Positions 17,595 through 26,091 of a stretch of DNA of 64,000 nucleotides are shown in pieces (position 1 is the stretch's first letter; each line of letters begins with the position of its first letter). Made by a program: the position numbers and the translations under genes. The stretch spans positions 496,001-560,000 of the forward strand of contig CBDEWC010000045.1 of the NCBI GenBank assembly GCA_965243695.1, in the 5' to 3' direction. The notes beneath the pieces were generated by a model. That model searched no databases and was not told the DNA's origin. It saw nothing but the letters and a program-made list of their open reading frames with translations. The stretch comes from JAKVCB01 sp965243695. Lineage in GTDB: Bacteria > Planctomycetota > Planctomycetia > Pirellulales > Lacipirellulaceae.

Positions 17595-18576
17595 CACCAA
17601 TCTGAGCCAATCCCTGCAGAATGGCATCATGAAGTTTTCTATTCGTGGCCAGCACACCCCGATTGGTTGCCAGGGTGCGACCATGCCCGAAATCAAGGGG
17701 GTTCCCATCGAGATCGGTTACCCGACCGCCCGCCTCTTCAACAAGGATCGAACCTGCGGCTTGATCCCAAATCATTTCACGGTAATCGGGACGCGAAGAA
17801 GAAAGCAAACGTAATAGAACATCTCCCTGCCCGGCAGCCAAAACGGCGTACTTGGCTTGACTATCCATTGGGACCGGCGGTGCTCCAATCTGCAGCACGG
17901 CAATTAGTTCTCCGATTGCTCCACTGTTGGTGTGGGCCGATTCGACCGACCGCAGCAGGCGGGCGTCGCCAGGTGAAGTCCGGTCGGATACCGACAGCGG
18001 CTGCCATCCCGGCTGCTGATCAAGGGTCGTATAAAAGGCTCCTTGGCCCACCTGGGCAACCGCCACGGTCCCACGTCCGCGATGGTCATCCGCATGAATA
18101 ATATCCAGTTCAGGACAGCCTACTGCCCCAACTTCCACTCCTCCCGCATCAATACGCGCCAGTGCCACCGCGTACTGGTCACCTCGCAGAAATCCCTTCG
18201 TGCCATCCACCGGATCAAGTGTCCAAAAAGATTGGGGAGGGTCACCCGTTCCCCGATCGATCCATTCCAGCACGAGTGTGTCCGTGGCTTCGGGAAAACA
18301 CCGTTTAACGAACTTGGTGACTGCTGGCAAAAGTACTCGGCCAGACTCAGTCTGCAATGCAGCGGAACTTTCTTCCCCAATTAAAACTTCTTCAGGGAAT
18401 CGATCGGCCAGGCGTTTGGCAATGACTGCCTGGGCTGCAAAATCAGCAACCGTGACCGGAGATCGATCTTCTTTAGTTAGCGCCGGCGAAACCAACTCGT
18501 GCTGAATTTCTTGAACCAGTAGTGCCGCCTCGCGCACAGCGGCCACTGCGAAGTCAATTTGCGGTGAGTTAATCAT
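17590..18576 (-). CDS. 3'(2'),5'-bisphosphate nucleotidase-like inositol-monophosphatase family protein
   Basis: A Mg2+-dependent, Li+-sensitive type phosphatase (328 residues). SPVTVADFAAQAV, the acidic IGEES motif and above all WTLDPVDGTKGFLRGDQYAVALA match the SAL1/HAL2 branch that removes the 3'-phosphate from PAP/PAPS during sulfur assimilation. The later IWDQAAGSILVEEAGGRVTDLDG motif completes the metal site. The role in PAP recycling is inferred from this resemblance; inositol phosphatase activity is the alternative. The start codon lies only nine bases after the 3' end of tRNA-Gln on the same strand, and no Shine-Dalgarno is visible in that gap. Confidence 0.88.
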   Translation of the reverse strand: MINSPQIDFAVAAVREAALLVQEIQHELVSPALTKEDRSPVTVADFAAQAVIAKRLADRFPEEVLIGEESSAALQTESGRVLLPAVTKFVKRCFPEATDTLVLEWIDRGTGDPPQSFWTLDPVDGTKGFLRGDQYAVALARIDAGGVEVGAVGCPELDIIHADDHRGRGTVAVAQVGQGAFYTTLDQQPGWQPLSVSDRTSPGDARLLRSVESAHTNSGAIGELIAVLQIGAPPVPMDSQAKYAVLAAGQGDVLLRLLSSSRPDYREMIWDQAAGSILVEEAGGRVTDLDGNPLDFGHGRTLATNRGVLATNRKLHDAILQGLAQIGA

Positions 18577-18585
18577 GATGACAAG

Positions 18586-18656
18586 CTACCCGGCCAGGGC
18601 TCGAACCTGGACTGAGGGAATCAAAATCCCTAGTGCTACCATTACACTACCGGGCA
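18586..18656 (-). tRNA. tRNA-Gln (anticodon UUG)
   Basis: On the minus strand a 71-nt cloverleaf forms. The acceptor is TGCCCGG/CCGGGTA with discriminator G, the anticodon stem is AGGGA/TCCCT with loop TTTTGAT (anticodon TTG), and the T arm is CCAGG-TTCGAGC-CCTGG. CCA is not encoded. The 3' end abuts the phosphatase gene. Confidence 0.95.
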
Positions 18657-18823
18657 ACAATCGTGGAGTGGTATACCTTACTCTAAAGGTTATTTTGGGT
18701 TTTTGTGCTAGCTCCGATCAGACGGACGTTCGTCACAAGGCCGGATATAACAGGTCTGGATGTTCAATCGTAACTGACTCAACACGTCACCGGCATACCA
18801 ACAACAAAGCAACCTGACGCAGT

Positions 18824-19492
18824 CTAGCGCGAATGGTCCCGGTTGGCAACGGAAAATGATAGTTGTTCAAGTTCTGTGGAAAGATCGACGCCGACCGAGC
18901 TGATTTCCTCGGGAAGCGACAACGTTACTGGGGCAAAGTTCACGATGCCCGCCACGCCAGCCTCGACGAGCCGATCGGCTACCTTCTGCGCCATAGTGGC
19001 CGGCACACAAATCAACCCCAGGCGGATATTGTGTTGACGGACAATCTCCGTAAGCCGATCCATGTGATAAATCGGAACTCCTTCAATTTTCCCATGGAGC
19101 TTCTCGGGGTCGCTATCGAATGCTGCCACAACATGAAAACCCTGGTCAGCAAAGCCTCGGTATCCCAAAAGGGCTCGGCCGAGGTTTCCAATCCCAACCA
19201 TTGCTACTGTCCATTCCTGGTCGGTGCCAAGAATGCCTCGAATGGCGTTGATCAATTCTTCACATCGATAACCGATACCTGGGTGACCAAAATGGCCAAA
19301 ATAAGCAAGGTCCTTACGAACTTGTGCATCGGTAAATCCGAGCAAACTGCCCAGTTCACTGGAACTAACGGTCATCTTCTGGGCCCGCAACAGGTGCCGC
19401 AACTCACGTAAATAGAGACTCAGCCGGTTGACGACCGCTTTGGGAACGTCCAACGGATCCGGTGTCTCGATTTTCTGCTTTGGGGGCGGCAT
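18824..19492 (-). CDS. rex: redox-sensing transcriptional repressor Rex
   Basis: A dimeric repressor that senses the NADH/NAD+ ratio and controls fermentative and respiratory genes. The N-terminal winged helix shows SLYLRELRHLL, VSSSELGSLLGFTDAQVRKDLAYFGHFG and the GIGYRCEELI linker. The Rossmann domain follows with VAMVGIGNLGRALLGYRGF and AAFDSDPEK, and a C-terminal swap helix. ATG 19492 gives 222 residues, the family norm; the frame runs to 19582 without homology. Possible targets in this window are the pyruvate-node genes (ppdK, pdc, ald), but I found no recognisable Rex operator upstream of them. Confidence 0.95.
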   Translation of the reverse strand: MPPPKQKIETPDPLDVPKAVVNRLSLYLRELRHLLRAQKMTVSSSELGSLLGFTDAQVRKDLAYFGHFGHPGIGYRCEELINAIRGILGTDQEWTVAMVGIGNLGRALLGYRGFADQGFHVVAAFDSDPEKLHGKIEGVPIYHMDRLTEIVRQHNIRLGLICVPATMAQKVADRLVEAGVAGIVNFAPVTLSLPEEISSVGVDLSTELEQLSFSVANRDHSR

Positions 19493-19586
19493 ACCGATTG
19501 TTTTTGGGAAACACAGCCCGACGCTGCTGGAACAACGATTCGATCTGAGCGGGGCCTTAATTCTCCTGTGCACCCCACTCACCGCT

Positions 19587-19622
19587 GGACCTGAATGTTA
19601 GGGTGGATCTGAATATTAGGTA
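19587..19622. repeat. 18-bp imperfect tandem duplication upstream of rex
   Basis: Two adjacent 18-bp units, 19587-19604 and 19605-19622, match at 14 of 18 positions (GGAYCTGAATRTTAGG core). Confidence 0.7.
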
Positions 19623-19656
19623 AGTGGTGTAGCCCATGAATTGTGTCTCCACAATC

Positions 19657-19690
19657 AAGGCCCCCAAAAGGGCAAGGCCGCCAAAAGGGC
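19657..19690. repeat. 17-bp tandem duplication upstream of rex
   Basis: AAGGCCCCCAAAAGGGC (19657-19673) is followed directly by the same sequence with one C-to-G change (19674-19690). Confidence 0.9.
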
Positions 19691-20088
19691 AATTCTTGGC
19701 TGAACCGTCTGCACCGAATCCTTCCGCTCGCAAACCGGTCCGTTCTGCCAATCCTCGGGAATCCGGGTGAAAAACCGGGCGAGTCACTACGACTTCTGGC
19801 ATTAGATCGACTGTTTCTTTCGGGTTGACAAGTACAGCTGCTGTAGCCGCCGGACAATGGCAAGCTAACTCCGGCAGTATATTTTTCATAAGTACCATAC
19901 TCACAATGAGTTACAAAAATCAGAACCACCTCAACCTGCACTAGTTGTTAATTTGGATTGAATGGGCAATTTGCGAACTTAGGCTAAGGTGAGAAGCTTG
20001 CGATTCCCGAAGATTCTACTCGACGGAGAACCTCTCTGTTTTGACCAGCCTACGTAGCGATCCAAAGTTCAAAAGGAGGCAAAGAAAC

Positions 20089-22017
20089 ATGAGAGGCCTT
20101 TTTTGTGCATCCCTCATCGCCAGCATGGCTCTGCAATTTGTTCCCGGACAAGCAGACGCCCGGTACTGTGGTGCAGCACGTTACCGTTGTTGCTCCCCTT
20201 GCTGTCAAATGCGCAGCCACGTTGTGATGAAGACTGTCCGATGCGTTAAGTGGGAAAAGCAGTGCCAAACCTGTTACAAGACATGCTACGACTGCGTGTG
20301 TGAAGACAAGGTTGTTACCTGCACGCGTTATGTTCCCGAAACCCGCTCGAAAGACGTTTGCTACACGGTTTGCAAGCCCGTCTGGGAAGAGCGAACTCGT
20401 GAATACACCGTCTGCAAGCCTGTCTGGGAAACCCGCAGCAAAGACGTTTGCTACACGGTCTGCAAGCCCGTCTGGGAAGAGCGGACTCGTGAGTACACCG
20501 TCTGCAAACCCGTCTGGGAAGAGCGGACTCGTGAGTACACCGTCTGCAAGCCTGTCTGGGAAACCCGCAGCAAGGACGTTTGCTACACCGTCTGCAAACC
20601 CGTCTGGGAAGAGCGGACTCGTGAGTACACCGTCTGCAAGCCTGTCTGGGAAACCCGCAGCAAGGACGTTTGCTACACCGTCTGCAAACCCGTCTGGGAA
20701 GAGCGGACTCGTGAGTACACCGTCTGCAAGCCTGTCTGGGAAACCCGCAGCAAGGACGTTTGCTACACCGTCTGCAAACCCGTCTGGGAAGAGCGGACTC
20801 GTGAGTACACCGTCTGCAAGCCTGTCTGGGAAACCCACAGCAAGGACGTTTGCTACACCGTCTGCAAACCCGTCTGGGAAGAGCGGACTCGTGAGTACAC
20901 TGTTTGCAAACCGGTTTGGGAAAACCGCACACGCGAAATTACCTACCACGTACGCAAGCCAGTGAAGTACACCAAGACGGTCAAGGTTCGCTCGGGACAT
21001 TGGGAATCACGGAGCTACACGGTTCCCGGTCCAAAGTACACCAAGATTGTACGCACGCCTGGTCGTTGCGTTTACGATCCGTGTACCTGCTGCTGCCGGT
21101 ACGTACCTGGATGCTGCAAGCGAATCTGCTGCCAGGGTTGCCCACGTACCTGCTGTAAAAAGGTTTGGGTACCAGAGTGCCATGAGAAGGAAGTCTGCTG
21201 CACGAAGTGTGTTTGCGAACCTCGCACCAAAACTTGTTGTTACAAGGTTTGCAAAATGGTCCCCGAGACCCGCACGTGCAACTACAAGGTTTGCAAAATG
21301 GTCCCTGAGCAGCGCACGAAGACTTGCTGCTACAAGGTTTGCAAAATGGTTCCCGAGACCCGCACGTGCAACTACAAGGTTTGCAAAATGGTTCCCGAGA
21401 CCCACACGAAGACTTGCTGCTACAAAGTCTGCAAAATGGTTCCCGAGACCCGCACGTGCTGCTACAAGGTCTGCAAAATGGTCCCCGAGACCCACACGAA
21501 GACTTGCTGCTATAAAGTCTGCAAAATGGTTCCCGAGACCCGCACGTGCAACTACAAGGTCTGCAAAATGGTCCCTGAGACCCGCACGAAGACTTGCTGC
21601 TACAAAGTCTGCAAAATGGTTCCCGAGACCCGCACATGCTGCTACAAAGTCTGCAAAATGGTCCCGGAAACCCGCACGTGCTGCTACAAGGTCTGCAAAA
21701 TGGTCCCTGAGACCCGCACGAAGACTTGCTGCTACAAAGTCTGCAAAATGGTTCCCGAGACCCGCACGTGCAGCTACAAGGTCTGCAAAATGGTCCCTGA
21801 GCAGCGCACGAAGACCTGCTGCTATAAGGTCTGCGTTCCTGAAACGTATGAAAAGACGATCAAATGCTACAAGCGTGTCCCACGTAAGGTCCCTTACACG
21901 GTGACTCGCTGCGTACCCAAGATCGTTTGCAAGCAGGTTCCCGTCTGTGTCCGCCGTTGCTGCAAGTGTGCCAACTGTGAAGAGCCCAGTTGTGAGGCAC
22001 CCTGCGACTGCAACTGA
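20089..22017 (+). CDS. secreted Cys-rich YTV-repeat cell-wall protein
   Basis: A 642-residue planctomycete structural protein of the YTV family, which is linked to the cell wall. ATG 20089 has a perfect AAAGGAGG eight bases upstream; the frame extends to 20041 without support. A signal peptide (MRGLFCASLIASMALQFVPG, cleavage near ADA) leads into a Cys-rich head. Array 1 (residues 92-283) holds 13 YTVCKPVWE units alternating as 14-mers (EERTRE tail) and 16-mers (ETRSKDVC tail). A linker (284-384) with CTCCCRYVPGCC follows. Array 2 (385-578) holds 13 YKVCKMVPE units, again 14- and 16-mers. The tail ends CEEPSCEAPCDCN. The arrays alone contain about 53 Cys, suggesting disulfide cross-linking. 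It is a single-gene unit ending in a strong terminator. Confidence 0.93.
   Translation: MRGLFCASLIASMALQFVPGQADARYCGAARYRCCSPCCQMRSHVVMKTVRCVKWEKQCQTCYKTCYDCVCEDKVVTCTRYVPETRSKDVCYTVCKPVWEERTREYTVCKPVWETRSKDVCYTVCKPVWEERTREYTVCKPVWEERTREYTVCKPVWETRSKDVCYTVCKPVWEERTREYTVCKPVWETRSKDVCYTVCKPVWEERTREYTVCKPVWETRSKDVCYTVCKPVWEERTREYTVCKPVWETHSKDVCYTVCKPVWEERTREYTVCKPVWENRTREITYHVRKPVKYTKTVKVRSGHWESRSYTVPGPKYTKIVRTPGRCVYDPCTCCCRYVPGCCKRICCQGCPRTCCKKVWVPECHEKEVCCTKCVCEPRTKTCCYKVCKMVPETRTCNYKVCKMVPEQRTKTCCYKVCKMVPETRTCNYKVCKMVPETHTKTCCYKVCKMVPETRTCCYKVCKMVPETHTKTCCYKVCKMVPETRTCNYKVCKMVPETRTKTCCYKVCKMVPETRTCCYKVCKMVPETRTCCYKVCKMVPETRTKTCCYKVCKMVPETRTCSYKVCKMVPEQRTKTCCYKVCVPETYEKTIKCYKRVPRKVPYTVTRCVPKIVCKQVPVCVRRCCKCANCEEPSCEAPCDCN
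20362..20937 (+). repeat. coding tandem array 1 (13 YTVCKPVWE units)
   Basis: 576 bp coding 192 residues: eight 14-residue units and five 16-residue units, mostly alternating. At DNA level three successive 90-bp copies (20581-20670, 20671-20760, 20761-20850) are identical except one base (CGC to CAC), showing recent duplication or gene conversion. Confidence 0.95.
21241..21822 (+). repeat. coding tandem array 2 (13 YKVCKMVPE units)
   Basis: 582 bp coding 194 residues: seven 14-residue and six 16-residue units. The same 30-residue (14+16) super-unit as in array 1 is used with a different sequence. Variation is mainly at the residue after the last Cys (N, C or S) and at T-R versus T-H or Q-R. 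Confidence 0.95.
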
Positions 22018-22080
22018 GCGGCACCAGACATTAAGCCTCCCTTCCTACGTATGGAAGAAGAGAGCTGATCATTCCTACTC

Positions 22081-22118
22081 AAAGCAGCCCGGCCCATTAT
22101 AGGCCGGGCTGCTTTTTT
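22081..22118 (+). terminator. intrinsic terminator of the YTV gene
   Basis: AAAGCAGCCCGGCC (22081-22094), a seven-base loop, and its exact complement (22102-22115) running into six T. The 14-bp perfect stem is the strongest terminator in the window and fits a highly expressed monocistronic gene. Confidence 0.95.
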
Positions 22119-22767
22119 GTGGGTCTGACCTCGCCACGACTCCTCTTCCAATCTGCACTTTCTGTTTGTTGTACGACCGGGTCGACAACTCACTACCAAC
22201 ACCGAGCCCCACAGAGGAACTGGATATTGCGAAATTTGGCAAACTTCTCTTCCTGGCCATGGTTCAGGATTGACCGGAAGGGACGGTCGAAACTCGCGAA
22301 TTCAAGCCAAAATTGACACTCCTTGTCACGCTTTGGTGATGCGTCCGGGGCAGGTCACCTGCCGCGGCTTGTTTGCGAAAAAAGGCCAACCAGAGTTCTG
22401 CCGGCACTAGCGATTGATTTAAAGCGACCTAGCTTGCTCAATAACACACTGGCTTGCCTGGGTCGCCGATTTGAGTGCGGGATCCGTCGGTAAAACCTGG
22501 GTAACGGCTAAGAATACAACTATCCCAGGCGCTGCCTTTGCGCGGAGTTGGCTATTGGGAGGACAAAAATTACTTTAGGTTATGGTGAGATCGACGGCTG
22601 AGGATGCAACAGCGTTGATCAAGAGACCTTCGGCATACGTGCCCACCACGTTTGGCGGACAATACTCAGGTGACGCGAACAATGGAGTTGCAAACGGGGG
22701 TGCCTCCGCAGACCATCCTTGCACCCAGCCGGCTGCCTAAAACGAACGACTCGAGGACCCATCATCC
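22119..22767. other. 650-bp spacer without recognised features
   Basis: No open frame resembles a protein family, and no RNA gene, repeat or promoter is recognised. It separates the YTV terminator from a decayed DUF2071 gene, so part of it may be eroded sequence. Confidence 0.5.
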
Positions 22768-23487
22768 GTGGACCGACTTGCTCCATCTCGCCGCCCTCCA
22801 GGAAAACCACTAGGCTTCCAGAATTGGAGGTCATTGCTGTTTTTGCATTGGGAAGTGCCTGTCAATCAATTAAGAGCCTGCGTTCCCGACTCACTCTCGT
22901 TAGATCTTTACGAGGGAAAAGCCTTACTGGGAGTGGTGCCTTTTGTCATGCGAGATAATCCGGCCCCGCCGATGGCCCGCGTTCGCGTCGCTTAATTTTC
23001 TGGAAACCAATGTTCGTACTTATGTCCACTGCAGAGGTAAACCGGGCATCTATTTCATGTCGCTTGATGCGAATTCTCGTCTCGCAGTTTGGGGAGCAAG
23101 AATGGGCTGGGGGCTACCGTATCACTTTGCCAAAATTAAATTCGCAACCGAGGATACCAACATATTTATCAAGTACAACGTGCGCGACAGCCAGCCGATT
23201 TTTTAGCCCGTTACCAGATCGGCAACCCCCTCGGGCCCTCGCAGCCCGACTCGCTCCAGCATTTTTTGTTAGAACGGTATTTCCTGTTTGTCGAGCATCA
23301 TGGCCAGATGTATCGCGGCCAAGTGCATCACCAACCCTATCCTGTTCAAAAAGTCGAGGTCACTGAAGTTTCGGATTCCTTGATCCAAGCAGCGGGAATC
23401 AAGCCAATCAGCGAAGAGCCTGTCTGTACTCATTATTCACCCGGAGTCGACGTCGAGATCATGAACTTCCGACCCGTAGGTACTTAA
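22768..23487 (+). pseudogene. DUF2071 (YqjF-like) gene broken by two frameshifts
   Basis: Three consecutive frames together rebuild one DUF2071 protein. Frame 1 gives FQNWRSLLFLHWEVPVNQLR and LDLYEGKALLGVVPFVM. Frame 2 from about 22970 gives WPAFASLNFLETNVRTYV and SLDANSRLAVWGAR. Frame 1 again from about 23203 gives FLARYQIG, then LERYFLFVEHHGQMYRG and ending FRPVGT. The first break is a one-base gain near 22970. The second is a one-base loss in the T run at 23199-23204, since seven T restore the frame. The family has no established function that I can name with certainty. Either a recent pseudogene or sequencing error. Confidence 0.82.
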
Positions 23488-23733
23488 TCGATCATGCGAT
23501 TTGTGGTGCAGCTCCCATCGTGGTTAGCGATATCTACGCCCGGTGGAGACTCCATTGATTCAAGTTGTCCACCCAAATTTGGAATTACTGGACCGTTGTG
23601 TACAATTTATTCAGCTGGGTCATCTACATCAAACCGCGATGTGTGTTGAACAGGTAACCCTGTTCAAGATGCGGTGCGATTAGTGGCGGCGAGTCAAAAC
23701 AATGCGAAGAGATCTGTTTAGCAGGAGCAACTC
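23488..23733. other. spacer with a possible gene fossil
   Basis: About 40 codons (around 23557-23682, plus) read like coding sequence: I-Q-V-V-H-P-N-L-E-L-L-D-R-C-V, then Q-L-G-H-L-H-Q-T-A-M-C-V-E-Q-V-T-L-F-K. They have no start codon and end at TAG. I do not recognise the family. Confidence 0.25.
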
Positions 23734-24635
23734 ATGAATCCGGTTTCGCGACGACATTTTCTGAAACATGCCACATCGTCTGTAATGATCGCAAGTTTAT
23801 CGAATCAATTCTCCAACTGCACAGCCGGTACAGTCCAACCGAATACACACGAGCGAATCCGAAAAGCTATCAAAATATCATATGATTGAAGAAGATCTGT
23901 CCGTACTGGGAAAATTCCAGCTATTGGCCGACCTCGGTTTTGAGGGAACCGAGATACACGTTACGACAAAGATCGACCGAAACGAAGTCCGCAAAGCTAT
24001 CGATGCAACGGGTGTTGTTGTCCATGGATTTCTCAACAGTACCAATCCTGACCTGAAGAGCGCCATCGACAACGCCAAGTTCTACGGAGCAACGAGCGTT
24101 CTGGTTGTTGCCGGTAAAGTCGATGGGGATCATCCATACGATACGGTTTATCACGAACAGCAACAGCGGATCCAGGCAGCAGCACCGTATGCTGAGCAGC
24201 ATGGCATAAAATTGTTGGTCGAAAATGTGTGGAACAATTTTCTGCTGAGTCCGCTGGAAATGGCTCGCTTTGTCGACGCAATCCAAAGTCCGGCTGTAGG
24301 TGTCTACTTCGACGTCGGCAACGTGGTCCGGTTTGGCTGGCCCGAACAGTGGATCCGGATTCTCGGCCCGCGGATTGTGAAACTGGACATCAAGGAATAC
24401 AGTCGTCCAAAAGCAAAAAGATGAAGGCCTTTGGAAAGGATTTCAAGTGAAAATTGGTGATGGCGATTGTGACTGGCCCGCCGTGCGAGCAGCATTGGCC
24501 GACATCGGCTATACTTCGGGTTGGGCGACCGCCGAGGTTTCCGGCGGAGACCGACAGCGGTTGGCCGACATCTCTCAACGCATGGATCAGGTCCTGATGA
24601 CGACGCGGCCCCCCACGATTGGGTTGGGAAAATAG
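23734..24635 (+). pseudogene. secreted sugar phosphate isomerase/epimerase-like gene with two frameshifts
   Basis: Begins at ATG 23734 with a good AGGAG and a Tat-like leader (NPVSRRHFLKHATSS). After an extra A in the A4 run at 23872-23875 the frame moves, and reading resumes as YHMIEEDLSVLGKFQLLADLGFEGTEIHV. The xylose-isomerase-type TIM barrel follows with VVVHGFLNS, LLVENVWNNF and VGVYFDVGNVVRFG. A second extra A in the A5 run at 24415-24419 breaks it before GLWKGFQVKIGDGDCDWP; the tail reads TAEVSGGDRQRLADISQRMD. Restoring both runs gives a complete protein of about 300 residues. Usual context is sugar catabolism next to Gfo/Idh/MocA enzymes, as here. Confidence 0.82.
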
Positions 24636-24758
24636 TCTGCCGAATCCTATACTGGAGTACGTTTCCCCCTTCCCTCCAAGGGGAAAGGCGGACCATAACT
24701 CAAACCGATACTCCCGATATCCCCCCCTAACTATCCTGCAACCCGCCGAGCAATTTCC

Positions 24759-26091
24759 ATGCAGAAAAACGATCCGCGTAGCGAACACAAGCACACATCG
24801 CGGCGCAACTTCATCAAAAGCACGGCAACTGCCGCTGTGGCCGCAGAGTTGGCACTCGGTTCCAAATTTGCGCAAACAGCGCACGCCGCAGGTTCCGACA
24901 CGCTAAAAGTTGGCCTCATCGGATGCGGAGGACGTGGACGGGGTGCGGCGATTCAGGCACTCAAGGCTGATCCCCACACCCAACTGGTGGCATTGGGTGA
25001 TGTGTTTGATGATCAGATTGAATCGTGCTTGGAAAATCTTAAACCGACACGCTGGCGATCTTGCCGATCGCATTGACGTGCCAAAAGATCGATGCTTTGT
25101 CGGCTTCGATGCTTACCAGGGAGTCCTCGACAGCGGCATCGATGTCGTGCTGCACGCTGCACCGCCCCATTTTCGTCCACAGCATCTACAGGCTAGCGTT
25201 GATGCCGGAGTCCACATCTTCGCGGAAAAGCCGGTGGCCGTGGATCCAGCTGGAGTGAAAAAAGTACAGGCCGCGTGTGCCAAGGCCAAACAAAAAGATC
25301 TGTCCGTCATTTCAGGTTTGTGTTGGCGCTATAACACGGTTGCCCGCGCAGCAATGCAGCAAATTCATGATGGAGTCATTGGCCACATCACCACAATGCA
25401 CTCGGCTTACAACGCATCCCGACCGGGCAAAGAATGGCCAATGCGACGCGAAGCGCATTGGGGGGACATGGAATGGCAACTCCGCAACTGGTACTGGTTT
25501 ACTTGGCTCTCAGGAGACCACATTGTTGAGCAAGCAATCCACAGTATGGATAAAGCGGCCTGGGCCATGAACGACGAACCCCCTCTATCAGCGGTCAGCC
25601 TCGGCGGCGTGCAAGCACGTAGTGGGCAGGAACTAGGCACAATCTTTGATCATCATGCGGTAACCTTTGAACATGCCAATGGCTTGAAGCATTTTCATCA
25701 TTGTCGCCAACAACCTGACTGCTCGAATGATGTCTCTTGCGACATCATCGGCACCAAGGGAGTGTGTCATGTCGAAAAGGGGCTAATTCAGGACCACGAC
25801 GGCAATATCATTTGGGAGTATTCTGGTCCCAAAGGGCGACAGATGCATCAGGCTGAACAGGACGAACTGTTCGCCAGCATTCGTGCCGGCAAGCCAATCA
25901 ACGACGGCGACGTTATGTCCAAGAGCACCATGCTGGCTATTCTCGGACGTTTGGCCAGTTACACCGGCAAGAAAATCACCTGGGAACAAGCATCCAACCT
26001 GGCAGGTGACGTTTCGCTCCCCCACTACGATTGGGATGTGGCCGTCGAAGTCCCTCCCATAGCTCGACCGGGAATATCGACTCTCAGCTAA
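24759..26091 (+). pseudogene. secreted Gfo/Idh/MocA oxidoreductase with one frameshift
   Basis: An N-terminal Tat leader (TSRRNFIKSTATAAVAAELAL) is followed by the Rossmann fold (LKVGLIGCGGRGRGAAIQAL). The frame shifts at the A3 run 25041-25043, where removal of one A gives CLENLNRHAGDLADRIDV. The remainder is a full oxidoreductase with RCFVGFDAYQ, HIFAEKPVAVDPAG, GLCWRYNTVARAAMQ and SGDHIVEQAIHSMDK. The substrate is probably a sugar or sugar derivative. The C-terminal stop overlaps the stop of the convergent, intact Gfo/Idh/MocA gene. The downstream frame alone is open from 24910 and could look like an intact gene, but it would lack the nucleotide-binding loop. Confidence 0.85.

Noticed and set aside
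20050..21637. Long minus-strand and +2-frame open frames across the YTV arrays (up to 316 codons)
   Set aside because: They are by-products of the repetitive, stop-poor sequence, consist of the same repeats in another frame, and lack starts with ribosome sites.
24910..26091. Intact 393-residue oxidoreductase
   Set aside because: Its first ~45 residues are out-of-frame translation of the true N-terminal domain; the correct Rossmann start is in the frame beginning at 24759.
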